NCBI RefSeq assembly: GCF_001905905.1
Contig: NZ_LIVT01000008.1
Coordinates: forward strand, 186,001-250,000
Direction of reading: 5' to 3'
DNA: 64,000 nt
Source of the DNA: Streptomyces sp. CB02366
GTDB lineage: Bacteria; Actinomycetota; Actinomycetes; Streptomycetales; Streptomycetaceae
This document shows, in pieces, positions 41,054-49,108 of the stretch; within the stretch, counting starts at the first letter, position 1, and every line of letters begins with the position of its first letter. Position numbers and translations under genes: made by a program. The notes beneath the pieces are model-generated. The model saw only the letters and a program-made list of their open reading frames with translations, was not told where the DNA came from and ran no database searches.

Positions 41054-42145
41054 TCAGCCGGTGAACACGTTGCCGAGGTCCGCTTCCATGGGCTCCTCCT
41101 CGGGGCCGGCGGGCTCGTCCGGTTCGGCGGGGAGGACCTGGGTCGGCTCGGGCACGACGTCCGGTTCGCCCTCCTCGTACTCCCACGGTTCGTCGGGCGG
41201 CGGGTCGCCGAAGTCGTCGGCCGACTCTCCGGGGCCGGGGTCCGTCGATTCCTCCGGCGCGGAGGGGGCCGGGTCGGACGGGGCGGATTCCGGGGGTGCG
41301 GACTCGGTGGGGCGGCCCGGCGACGGGAAGAGCAGCTCCGCGTCGGGTTCGAAGGGCGGCGGCTCGTCCGGGGTGCGGTCGCGGCCCCCGCTGTCGCCCA
41401 CGGTCCGCTGGATCCAGGTGTTGTCGTCGGTGTCGACGATGATCAGGCTGGTGGCCGCCTTGGCGCCCGGCTCGACGGCCGCGATGCGCGCGGGGTCGTA
41501 GCCGGGCCAGCGCTCGCCCCGGTGGGCGGCCTTCCCGTCCACGGCTTCCGGCGGGCCCAGCGGATTGCCGCAGGCGCACCGGACGCGGGGCATCCCCCGG
41601 CCGTCGACCAGAACGGCGGTGCCCGCCTGGAGCACGGCCTGGAAGGCGGTGGCCTCCCCGGCGCCGTAGCCGTGGTTGGTCACCTGGGCGTCGACGCTCA
41701 GGACGACCGGGGTGAGGGACTTCAGGTAGCCCGGGATCTGTACGGCCTCGATGCCGGAGGCTTCGGCGAAGGCGCGCCCCTTGCCCTTGTCCCCGGTCAG
41801 CAGCTCGGTCTGCCGCTCGACGTCGCAGGCGGCGACGGACCGGATGCCGCCGTAGAGCCCCGGGGCGGCTCCGGAGACCCGGTGGACCGTACGGGTGGCG
41901 GAGGGCGGGGCGGAGTCCGGGGTGGCGGAGGGCGCGGGGGACGCCGGCGCCCGCGCCGTGGACGCGGTGAACGGGCCGGGGCCGGGGGACGCCAGGGGCT
42001 GGAGGAGGACGTCCTCGGCCTCCGCGGTGCCCGTGGTGCCCTTCGCCGTACGGTCGCCGACCTCGGCGCAGCCCGCGGCGGCGAGCAGCACCCCGGCGGA
42101 CAGGGCGGTGAGCGCGGTCCGCCGGAAACGTCTGGGTGAGCGCAC
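41054..42145 (-). CDS. DUF6777-like lipoprotein
   Basis: 363-residue exported lipoprotein. GTG 42145 has an AGGAG site six bases upstream and gives the signal RSPRRFRRTALTALSAGVLLAAAGC with the lipobox AAGC. A conserved domain from about 95 to 260 (APGLYGGIRSVAACDVERQTELL, GYGAGEATAFQAVLQAGTAVLVD, RVRCACGNPLGPP, SLIIVDTDDNTWIQRTV) fits the Streptomyces DUF6777 family; the CACGNPL motif may bind metal. The last 95 residues are Pro/Glu/Asp-rich and probably disordered. The upstream region holds a strong palindrome (42247-42268). Function unknown. Confidence 0.82.
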   Translation of the reverse strand: MRSPRRFRRTALTALSAGVLLAAAGCAEVGDRTAKGTTGTAEAEDVLLQPLASPGPGPFTASTARAPASPAPSATPDSAPPSATRTVHRVSGAAPGLYGGIRSVAACDVERQTELLTGDKGKGRAFAEASGIEAVQIPGYLKSLTPVVLSVDAQVTNHGYGAGEATAFQAVLQAGTAVLVDGRGMPRVRCACGNPLGPPEAVDGKAAHRGERWPGYDPARIAAVEPGAKAATSLIIVDTDDNTWIQRTVGDSGGRDRTPDEPPPFEPDAELLFPSPGRPTESAPPESAPSDPAPSAPEESTDPGPGESADDFGDPPPDEPWEYEEGEPDVVPEPTQVLPAEPDEPAGPEEEPMEADLGNVFTG

Positions 42146-42246
42146 AGAGCTCTCCTGCCTGTCCCTGGAGAACGAAAGAGAACGATCGGGTGTCACCATC
42201 TGTGCCGCACCGGGCACGGACCCGCAAGCGGAGGGCCCCCGCCGCC

Positions 42247-42279
42247 CATTTCTTGAACACGTTCAAGAAACCCTCTACC
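42247..42279. promoter_or_regulatory. Operator palindrome overlapping a sigma-70-like promoter
   Basis: TTTCTTGAAC (42247-42256), two bases, and its exact complement GTTCAAGAAA (42259-42268). TTGAAC at 42251-42256 is followed after 17 bases by TACCCT (42274-42279), a plausible -35/-10 pair reading toward the DUF1990 gene. A repressor of TetR type would block it. The site also lies upstream of the divergent DUF6777 gene. Confidence 0.6.
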
Positions 42280-42435
42280 CTCGACCCGAGAGGTGAACGC
42301 GTCCCCGTCCCCGTCGCCGACGCCGCGGAGGACGTCGCGGCCTGCCCGGCCCTCGCCCGCCCCACGCCCCGTCCGCGCGGAGAGCCGCACCGGAACCCGC
42401 ACCGACGTCCGCAACCGCACCGAAGGCAGGACCTC

Positions 42436-42948
42436 ATGAGCACCCTCACCTATCCGGAGGTCGGCGCGACCCGCCGCGGCCCGCTTCCCCGGGGCTACCA
42501 CCACCTCCACCACCGCACTCCGGTCGGCCGCGGCGAGGCGGACTTCGCCGCCGCCGGCGCGGCGATCACCGAGTGGCGGATGCACCGCGCTTCGGGGGCC
42601 CGGGTGGAGGCGGCCGCCCGGCGCGCGGAGCCCGGCGGACGCGTGCGGGTCTCCCTCGGCCTGGGCCCCCTGCGCCTCACCGCCCCCTGCGAGGTGGTCT
42701 GGACGGCGTGCGGGGAGGGGGGCCGCACCGGTTTCGGCTACGGCACGCTGCCCGGCCACCCCGAGCGCGGCGAGGAGTGTTTCGCGGCGGACCTGGCGGA
42801 CGACGGAACCGTGTGGTTCACCGTGCTGGCGTTCTCCCGCCCCGCCGCCTGGTACACCCGGCTCGCCGGGCCGCTGGTGCCGCACGTACAGCTCTGGTAC
42901 GCGCGCCGCCTCGGCCGTGCGCTGCGCCGGATCGTCACCGGGGGCTGA
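42436..42948 (+). CDS. DUF1990 family protein
   Basis: 170-residue protein of unknown function. Hallmarks are EVGATRRGPLPRGYHHLHHRTPVGRGEADFAAAGAAITEWRMHRASG (about 9-55) and TGFGYGTLPGHPERGEECFAADLADDGTVWFTVLAFSRPAAWYTRLAGPLVPHVQLWYARRLGRAL, the DUF1990 pattern. Start ATG 42436 follows AAGGCAGGA. About 155 bp downstream of a palindromic promoter, and 58 bp before the lipase maturation factor gene, although a strong hairpin lies between them. Confidence 0.88.
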   Translation: MSTLTYPEVGATRRGPLPRGYHHLHHRTPVGRGEADFAAAGAAITEWRMHRASGARVEAAARRAEPGGRVRVSLGLGPLRLTAPCEVVWTACGEGGRTGFGYGTLPGHPERGEECFAADLADDGTVWFTVLAFSRPAAWYTRLAGPLVPHVQLWYARRLGRALRRIVTGG

Positions 42949-42950
42949 CC

Positions 42951-42976
42951 CGGCCCCTTCGCGCGCGAAGGGGCCG
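42951..42976. terminator. 26-bp perfect palindromic terminator after DUF1990
   Basis: CGGCCCCTTCGCG followed directly by its exact complement (42951-42976), 2 bp after the DUF1990 stop. In RNA it gives about 11 pairs with a tight loop. Confidence 0.82.
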
Positions 42977-43006
42977 CCCACCGGGTGCTCGCCCATACTG
43001 GCAGGG

Positions 43007-44461
43007 ATGGAATGGTTCACCGCGGAGGGCTACTGGCTGAGCCGGCTGATCTTCCAGCGGGCGCTGGCCGTGGTCTACCTGGCCGCCTTCCTCTCCGCCG
43101 CCCTGCAGTTCCGGGCGCTGATCGGCGAGCGCGGCATGCTGCCCGTACCCGATCTGCTGCGGCGCACCCCGTGGCGGGCCGCCCCGGGACTGTTCCGGCT
43201 GCGCTACTCCGACCGCCTCTTCGCCGTCGTCGCCTGGAGCGGCTGCGCCGTGTCCCTGGCCCTGCTCGCCGGGCTGGACGGCCTGCTGCCCCTGTGGGGC
43301 GGCATGCTGCTCTGGGCGCTGCCGTGGGTGCTGTATCTGTCGATCGTCCAGGTGGGGCAGGTCTGGTACGCGTTCGGCTGGGAGTCGCTGCTGCTGGAGA
43401 CGGGTTTCCTGGCGGTCTTCCTCGGGAACGGGGACACGGCCGCGCCGGTCCTGGTGCTGTGGCTGCTGCGGTGGCTGCTGTTCCGGGTGGAGTTCGGGGC
43501 GGGACTGATCAAGATCCGCGGCGACGCGTGCTGGCGGAAACTGACGTGCCTGGACTTCCACCACGAGACCCAGCCGATGCCGGGCCCGCTGAGCTGGTTC
43601 TTCCACCATCTCCCCCGGCCCGTGCACCGGCTGGAGGCGGCGGCCAACCACATCACCCAACTACTGGTCCCCTTCCTTCTGTTCACCCCCCAGCCGGTGG
43701 CGAGTGCGGCCGCCGGGCTGATGGTCCTCACGCAGCTCTGGCTGGTCCTGTCGGGGAACTTCGCCTGGTTGAACTGGCTCACCATCGCCCTGGCGCTCTC
43801 CGCGATCGACTGGACCTTCCTGGCCGGGCCGCCGCCGGCCCAGCCCGAGCCGCCGCTCTGGTACACCGGGGTGGTCATCGCCGTCGCCGTCCTGGTCCTG
43901 GTGCTCAGCCGCCGCCCGGCGCGCAACCTGCTCTCGCGGCGGCAGGCGATGAACCGGTCCTACGACCCCCTGCACCTGGTCAATTCCTACGGAGCGTTCG
44001 GCTCCATCAGCCGGATGCGGCTGGAGGTCGTGGTCGAAGGCAGCGCCGACCCCGCGGACCGGGAGGACGCCCGGTGGCGGGAGTACGGCTTCCGGGGCAA
44101 GCCGGGAGACCCGCGGAGGCTGCCGCGCCCGTTCGCCCCGTACCATCTGCGGCTCGACTGGATGATGTGGTTCGCTGCGCTCTCCCCCGCCTACGCCCGC
44201 CCCTGGTTCGTGCCGTTCGCCCAGCGGCTGCTGGCGGGCGACCGGGACACGCTCCGGCTGCTGGGGCACAACCCGTTCCCGGACGAACCGCCCCGGCAGG
44301 TGCGCGCCCGGGTCTTCCACTACCGGTTCACCGGGTTCCGGGAACTGCGGGCCACCGGCCGCTGGTGGCACCGCACCTACGTGCGGGAATTCCTGCGGCC
44401 CGTCTCCCGGCCGCTGCCGCCGGGGCGGGAGGGCGGGGAGACGGGCCGCGGGAAGCGCTGA
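43007..44461 (+). CDS. Lipase maturation factor family protein
   Basis: 484-residue integral membrane protein of the LMF1/DUF1222 family. N-terminal MEWFTAEGYWLSRLIFQRALAVVYLAAFLSA, then WESLLLETGFLAVFL, the core RVEFGAGLIKIRGDACWRKLTCLDFHHETQPMPGPLSWFFHHLPRP (about 165-210) and a C-terminal DWMMWFAALSPAYARPWFVPFAQRLLAGD block are diagnostic. Around eight membrane helices in the first 310 residues. Vertebrate LMF1 helps lipases fold; the bacterial role is not established. Start ATG 43007. DUF1990 and LMF genes are often neighbours in actinobacteria. Confidence 0.92.
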   Translation: MEWFTAEGYWLSRLIFQRALAVVYLAAFLSAALQFRALIGERGMLPVPDLLRRTPWRAAPGLFRLRYSDRLFAVVAWSGCAVSLALLAGLDGLLPLWGGMLLWALPWVLYLSIVQVGQVWYAFGWESLLLETGFLAVFLGNGDTAAPVLVLWLLRWLLFRVEFGAGLIKIRGDACWRKLTCLDFHHETQPMPGPLSWFFHHLPRPVHRLEAAANHITQLLVPFLLFTPQPVASAAAGLMVLTQLWLVLSGNFAWLNWLTIALALSAIDWTFLAGPPPAQPEPPLWYTGVVIAVAVLVLVLSRRPARNLLSRRQAMNRSYDPLHLVNSYGAFGSISRMRLEVVVEGSADPADREDARWREYGFRGKPGDPRRLPRPFAPYHLRLDWMMWFAALSPAYARPWFVPFAQRLLAGDRDTLRLLGHNPFPDEPPRQVRARVFHYRFTGFRELRATGRWWHRTYVREFLRPVSRPLPPGREGGETGRGKR

Positions 44462-44503
44462 CCGGAGGGCCCGGGCCGTCGAGCAGCGGGGCTACGCCTC
44501 GGT

Positions 44504-44680
44504 TCAGTCGATGCCGGGCAGGATGTGCGGCTCGGCGAGGTCGTCCTCGTAGCCGGCGAGCCGGATCGGGGCGGACCTCGCCCAGACCTCGATGTTCCGC
44601 AGCTTCTCGGGGCGTCCGGGCCGTCCGTGGGCCCGTTCGGCGGGGCGGGTATCGCGCTCTGTCAGTTCCGGTGTCGTCAC
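44504..44680 (-). CDS. 58-residue peptide of unknown function (RiPP-precursor-like)
   Basis: GTG 44680 with an AGAGGAG site six bases upstream opens a 58-codon frame with normal codon bias. The first 25 residues are Thr/Arg/Pro-rich; the second half, from LRNIEVWARSAPIRLAG through YEDDLAEPHILPGID, is dense in aromatic, acidic and Pro/Gly residues and looks like a conserved functional end. No signal peptide, helix or cysteines. No obvious modification enzyme lies next to it. It may be a leader-core peptide, a small regulatory protein, or a partner of the SDR gene; the function is not known to me. Confidence 0.65.
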   Translation of the reverse strand: MTTPELTERDTRPAERAHGRPGRPEKLRNIEVWARSAPIRLAGYEDDLAEPHILPGID

Positions 44681-44964
44681 CGCGCACTCCTCTGGGTCGC
44701 GTCGCTCGGGGCGTCGCCGACGCTCCGGCACCGATGCCGGAGCGCGACCGCCTCCGAGCGGGGCAGGGATGGTGATATATCGGTCGCGGTGGCGCCGGTT
44801 GGGGGCGGAACAGCGGCCGGGTTACCGACCGTGTCCCAGGACGGTCGAGGAACATTCGTGGGCCCCTCGATGACGTCCGTTCGCCTCAGCGTAACCAAAT
44901 GAGCGCCGCCTCGCTCGATAGAACGTGTGCGGTAGGTCACTTTCAGCCACCGGGCCCATGGAAA
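44681..44964. other. Gap upstream of the 58-aa peptide gene
   Basis: No gene is supported. Local base composition is less GC-rich (GATATATCGG near 44772, CGTAACCAAATGAG near 44890), fitting a promoter region for the minus-strand peptide gene. Confidence 0.4.
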
Positions 44965-44994
44965 ACCCGGCCCGGAATTCATCCTGGGCCGGGT
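44965..44994 (-). terminator. Hairpin plus T-run terminator after the SDR gene
   Basis: ACCCGGCCC (44965-44973) pairs with 44986-44994 over nine bases. On the minus strand the hairpin is followed by TTTT, a classical intrinsic terminator and rare here. A second hairpin, CCGGACGG (45019-45026) with 45032-45039, lies between it and the stop. Confidence 0.82.
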
Positions 44995-45040
44995 CTGCGG
45001 TACGGCGCGCGGGGACCGCCGGACGGCGGGGCCGTCCGGG

Positions 45041-46525
45041 CTACCAGTTCGCCGGGGCGTAGTCCTTCAGGAAGCAGCCGTACAGCGCCTCGCCGCTTTC
45101 GCCGCGCACGATCGGGTCGTAGACCCGGGCCGCGCCGTCCACCAGGTCGAGGGGTGCGTGAAAACCCTCCTCGGCCAGGCGCATCTTGTCCGGGTGCGGG
45201 CGCTCGTCGGTGATCCAGCCGGTGTCCACGGCCGTCATCAGGATGCCGTCCTTCTCGAACATCTCCTGGGCGCTGGTGCGCGTCAGCATGTTGAGCGCGG
45301 CCTTGGCCATGTTGGTGTGCGGATGGCCCGCACCCTTGTAGCCGCGGCTGAAGACGCCCTCCATCGCGGAGACGTTGACGACGTACGTGTGCTTCGCGGC
45401 GGCCCTGGCCATCGCCGGGCGCAGCCGGCTGATGAGGATGAACGGCGCGGTGGAGTTGCAGAGCTGGACCTCCAGCAACTCGATCGGCTCGACCTCCTCG
45501 ACCGTCTGGATCCAGCTGTTGGTGTCGTGCAGGTCGGGGACGAGGCCCCCCGCGTCGATCGCGGCGCCCGCGGCGATCCGGGCCGGCGAGGCGGAGCCGG
45601 TGACCAGGGCGAGGTCCGTGACCTCCTGGGCGCTCAGCCCCTCCTTGCGGGCGCCGGGCAGTGCGGCGACCCGGTCGACCGTGCCGCTGTTGAAGGCGCC
45701 GATGACCTGGGCGGCGGGCAGCTCGCCCGCGGGCAGCGGGGCCGCCTCGGCGTTGACCAGCTCGCTGTAGGCCCCCGGGGAGCGGCGCACGGTCTGGGCG
45801 GCGTTGTTGATCAGGATGTCCAGCGGGCCCTCGGCGGCGACCGAGTCGGCGAGCGCGACGACCTGGGCCGGGTCGCGCAGGTCGATGCCGACGATCTTCA
45901 GCCGGTGGATCCACTCGTCGCTGTCCTCCATCGCCTTGAAGCGGCGGATCGCGTCGTTGGGGAAGCGGGTGGTGATCGTGGTGTGCGCGCCGTCGCGCAG
46001 CAGCCGCAGCGCGATGTACATGCCGATCTTCGCCCGGCCGCCGGTGAGCAGCGCCCGGCGCCCGGTCAGGTCGGTACGGGCGTCGCGGCGGGCGCGGTTC
46101 TCCATGGCGCACGGCTGGCAGAGCTGGTGGTAGAACGCGTCGACCTCGACGTACCGCGTCTTGCAGATGTAGCAGGACCGGGGGCGCTGGAGAATGCCCG
46201 CGATCTCGCTGCGGGCGGTGGAGGAGGGCAGCACGCCCTGCGTCTCGTCGTCGATGCGCTCGGCCGAGCCGGTCGCCGTGGCCTCGGTGACGGCCCGGTC
46301 GTGGGCGGTCTTCGCGGCGCGGCGCTCCTGGCGGCGACGCTGCTTCACGGTGCGGTAGATCCCGGCGGTGGCCCGGCGGACGAGGATGGCGTCCGGGTGG
46401 TCCACCTCGATCCGGTCGAGCTCGTCGAGCACGCTCAGGCAGACGGCCAGCCGCTCCGGGTCGATTCCGGGGCCGAACTCCTCGACGCCGGAAGCGACCT
46501 CCGGGCTGTCCTCTGTCACCGTCAT
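45041..46525 (-). CDS. Atypical short-chain dehydrogenase/reductase with N-terminal zinc ribbon
   Basis: 494-residue cytosolic protein. Residues 1-105 form a helical extension; CYICKTRYVEVDAFYHQLCQPCA (about 113-135) supplies two CxxC pairs that likely bind zinc. The Rossmann fold begins RRALLTGGRAKIGMYIALRLLRDG (about 150) with NNAAQT at about 228 and VVNVSAMEG with the usual Ser. The catalytic Tyr of YxxxK is replaced: the segment HPHTNMAKAALNML has Thr at that position, with Lys retained. Homologues elsewhere share this HTNMAK form, so it is a family trait. Substrate unknown. Confidence 0.88.
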   Translation of the reverse strand: MTVTEDSPEVASGVEEFGPGIDPERLAVCLSVLDELDRIEVDHPDAILVRRATAGIYRTVKQRRRQERRAAKTAHDRAVTEATATGSAERIDDETQGVLPSSTARSEIAGILQRPRSCYICKTRYVEVDAFYHQLCQPCAMENRARRDARTDLTGRRALLTGGRAKIGMYIALRLLRDGAHTTITTRFPNDAIRRFKAMEDSDEWIHRLKIVGIDLRDPAQVVALADSVAAEGPLDILINNAAQTVRRSPGAYSELVNAEAAPLPAGELPAAQVIGAFNSGTVDRVAALPGARKEGLSAQEVTDLALVTGSASPARIAAGAAIDAGGLVPDLHDTNSWIQTVEEVEPIELLEVQLCNSTAPFILISRLRPAMARAAAKHTYVVNVSAMEGVFSRGYKGAGHPHTNMAKAALNMLTRTSAQEMFEKDGILMTAVDTGWITDERPHPDKMRLAEEGFHAPLDLVDGAARVYDPIVRGESGEALYGCFLKDYAPANW

Positions 46526-46770
46526 TGCCGTTCCTCTGTCATCTTCTCGCCGCGGGTCATGGTTCACCGCAGGCCGAAACACCCCGGTCAAGTCTGCCAT
46601 GCGCGGGCCACTGCTCCGTTCGAGCGACCGGCCCGGCCCCGGCGGGGACGACCGGCCCCGGGGAGGGGCCGTGGAAAGAAGGTGAAGAAAAACGGAGGAA
46701 GGCAGGAATGACTTCGCGGGGACGGGGCAGGCGACGGTCCGACACATTGAGCAGCAAGGAGGGTGACACC

Positions 46771-47667
46771 ATGACGGCGATGTCAATGCAGGCCGCCGGG
46801 ACGAGTACGCCGCTGAGCGGCGACCGGATCGGTGCGCGGACAGCGGACGTCGCCGGAGAGCTGCCCTGGGTCGAGGACGCCGGGAAGGTCGCCCCCCAGG
46901 ACGCGCGGGCCCTGTCGAAGATCTTCTTCGACAAGCTCCAGGTTCTGGAGGAGGGCACGCACGAGCACCAGTACGCGCGCAACACCCTGATCGAGATGAA
47001 CCTCTCCCTGGTGCGGTTCGCGGCCTCCCGGTTCCGCAACCGCGGCGGCGACGACGCCGAGGACATCATCCAGGTCGGCACGATCGGCCTGATCAAGGCG
47101 ATCGACCGGTTCGACCTGTCGCGCGAGGTCGAGTTCGCGACCTTCGCCGTGCCCTACATCGTCGGCGAGATCAAGCGGTTCTTCCGCGACACCACCTGGT
47201 CGGTGCACGTGCCGCGGCGGCTCCAGGAGCTGCGGGTGGACCTCGCCAAGGCGAAGGAGCTGCTCTCCGCGAAGCTCGACCGCGACCCCACCGTCAAGGA
47301 GCTGGCCGCCCACCTCGACCTCTCGGAGGAGGAGATCATCGAGGGCCTGGTGGCCGCCAACGGCTACTCGGCCGGTTCGCTCGACACCCCCTCCGCCGAC
47401 AGCGACTCGGGCCAGGAGCAGCGTGCGTACGCCGACGTCCTGGGCGAGGCCGACCCGGGCATGGAAGCCGTCGAGAACCTGCACGCCCTGGCCCCCCTGC
47501 TGGAGCAGCTGGACGACCGGGAGCGCCGGATCGTGCAGATGCGGTTCGGGGCGGAGATGACGCAGGCGCAGATCGGCGCGGAGCTGGGCGTGTCCCAGAT
47601 GCACGTCTCGCGGCTGCTGAGCCGGATCGTCCAGCAGTTGCGCACGGGGATGTGCGTCGAAGCGTGA
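46771..47667 (+). CDS. SigB/SigF-type RNA polymerase sigma factor
   Basis: 298-residue alternative sigma factor of the stress/sporulation class, with full regions 2-4. Region 2 is NLSLVRFAASRFRNRGGDDAEDIIQVGTIGLIKAIDRFDLSREVEFATFAVPYIVGEIKRFFRDTTW (about 74-139), region 3 VPRRLQELRVDLAKAKELLSAKLDRDPTVKELAAHLDLSEEEI, region 4 LEQLDDRERRIVQMRFGAEMTQAQIGAELGVSQMHVSRLLSRI (about 243-285). ATG 46771 follows AAGGAGG. Such factors are held by RsbW-type kinases and freed through STAS proteins and PP2C phosphatases, all of which occur downstream. A UUCG-loop terminator follows. Confidence 0.95.
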   Translation: MTAMSMQAAGTSTPLSGDRIGARTADVAGELPWVEDAGKVAPQDARALSKIFFDKLQVLEEGTHEHQYARNTLIEMNLSLVRFAASRFRNRGGDDAEDIIQVGTIGLIKAIDRFDLSREVEFATFAVPYIVGEIKRFFRDTTWSVHVPRRLQELRVDLAKAKELLSAKLDRDPTVKELAAHLDLSEEEIIEGLVAANGYSAGSLDTPSADSDSGQEQRAYADVLGEADPGMEAVENLHALAPLLEQLDDRERRIVQMRFGAEMTQAQIGAELGVSQMHVSRLLSRIVQQLRTGMCVEA

Positions 47668-47703
47668 GACCGTACGAACCTCTCGGGTTCGGCGCGAGTT
47701 CCG

Positions 47704-47729
47704 GCCGCCCGCCCTTCGGGGCGGGCGGC
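47704..47729 (+). terminator. UUCG tetraloop terminator after the sigma factor gene
   Basis: GCCGCCCGCCC (47704-47714), loop TTCG, then the exact 11-base complement (47719-47729), 37 bp after the sigma factor stop. Confidence 0.88.
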
Positions 47730-47836
47730 TTCGTGCCGTCCTCCCACCGCCCCGTCGCCGACGGGGCCTTTCGTTCGCATATGCTTTCCGACGATCAGGC
47801 CGGACACACCGCGCCGTCGCACGAGAGGGTGGAGGG

Positions 47837-49108
47837 TTGACCGAGTCGCCCGTGGGCACCTCACCGCTCCCTATGGGCACCCCCGTCATCCCCGACCAGC
47901 AGGTCGGCGTCCCTCACCACCCCGAGGCCCCGCTGTGGAACCTCGACGCGTCGATCCTGTTGGTGGAGGACGACGCGGGTGACGCGTTGCTCGTCGAGGA
48001 GATGCTCACCGACAGCGAGCTGGACTCCGCCCTCACCTGGTGCAAGACCCTGGCCGAGGCCCGCGCCTTCCTGCGCACCTCGGTCACCCCGGTCTGCGTG
48101 CTCCTCGACCTGCACCTCCCCGACGTCCACGGGCTGGACGCGGTGCGCCAGATCCTGGAGTCCGACAGCGAGGCCGCGATCGTCGTCCTGACCGGACTGG
48201 AGGACTCGGGGACCGGGCTCCGCGCCGTCGCCGGAGGCGCCCAGGACTACCTGGTCAAGGGCCGGCTGGGCCCCGAGATCCTCTCGCGCGCGATCCGCTA
48301 CGCCCTGCAGCGCAAGGAAGTGGAACGGGCCGCCGCGGCCCTGCGCGCCAACCGGCTGATCGCCCAGGAGAACGCCCGGCTGGAGCGCGGGCTGCTGCCC
48401 GTGCCCCTGCTGCGGGACGACCGGTTCCGGGCCCGGGCCCGGTACGAGCCGGGGCGCGTCCACGGCCTCCTCAGCGGCGACTTCTACGACGTCGTGCAGA
48501 CCTCGGACGGCACCGTGCACGCGGTGATCGGCGACGTCTCCGGGCACGGGGCGGCCGAGGCCGCGCTCGGCGTGTGCCTGCGGGTGGCCTGGCGTACCGC
48601 TGTCCTGTGCGGTACGTCCCAGGAGGAGCAGATAGCGCTGCTGGAGGAGATCCTGGTCGCCGAACGGTCGGACGCGCACGTGTTCGCGACCGTCACCTCA
48701 CTGGTGTTCCCGCCCCACCAGCGGCACATCCAGATCCTGCGGGCCGGCCATCCCGGCCTCCTGCTGCGCCAGGGCGACGGTGTGTCCTGGGTGGAGCCGG
48801 AGGGCGGCATGGCGCTCGGACTGCTGCCCGGCATGGGCCGCTGGCCGACCGTGGACATCCCGCTGTCCCCCGGGGCGGGCGTGGTCCTCTTCACGGACGG
48901 GCTGTTCGAGGGGCGCGACGGACCGGGCAGCCGCCTCGGCGAGGAGGGGCTGCTCGCGATGGCACAGGACAACGGACATCTACCGGCCCACGCGTTCATC
49001 GACGCCCTCGTGGAGGGAGCCGCCGAGGGGGCGGCTCCCTACGGGGGCCTCGCGGACGACGTGGCCGTACTGCACTTGGGCTGGGGATCGGAAGACGATG
49101 AGCACTGA
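47837..49108 (+). CDS. Response regulator with SpoIIE/PP2C phosphatase output
   Basis: 423-residue protein, receiver plus PP2C, RsbU/RssB-like. Receiver about 38-158: ASILLVEDDAGDALLVEEML, phospho-Asp in VCVLLDLHLPDVHGLDAV, GGAQDYLVKGRLGPEILSRAIRYAL. A coiled linker leads to the SpoIIE domain (about 195-420): LSGDFYDVVQTSDGTVHAVIGDVSGHGAAEAALG, ILRAGHPGLLL, VVLFTDGLFEGRDG and GGLADDVAVLHLG, with all metal-binding Asp. Probably dephosphorylates a STAS anti-anti-sigma factor on receiver signalling. TTG 47837 is the only in-frame start near a GGAGGG site, but spacing is poor; GTG 47852 or ATG 47873 are alternatives. Confidence 0.88.
   Translation: MTESPVGTSPLPMGTPVIPDQQVGVPHHPEAPLWNLDASILLVEDDAGDALLVEEMLTDSELDSALTWCKTLAEARAFLRTSVTPVCVLLDLHLPDVHGLDAVRQILESDSEAAIVVLTGLEDSGTGLRAVAGGAQDYLVKGRLGPEILSRAIRYALQRKEVERAAAALRANRLIAQENARLERGLLPVPLLRDDRFRARARYEPGRVHGLLSGDFYDVVQTSDGTVHAVIGDVSGHGAAEAALGVCLRVAWRTAVLCGTSQEEQIALLEEILVAERSDAHVFATVTSLVFPPHQRHIQILRAGHPGLLLRQGDGVSWVEPEGGMALGLLPGMGRWPTVDIPLSPGAGVVLFTDGLFEGRDGPGSRLGEEGLLAMAQDNGHLPAHAFIDALVEGAAEGAAPYGGLADDVAVLHLGWGSEDDEH

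Noticed and set aside
38747..42139. 1130-codon plus-strand frame
   Set aside because: Shadow frame antisense to the SpoIIE-type and DUF6777 genes, with low-complexity Gly/Val/Arg composition.
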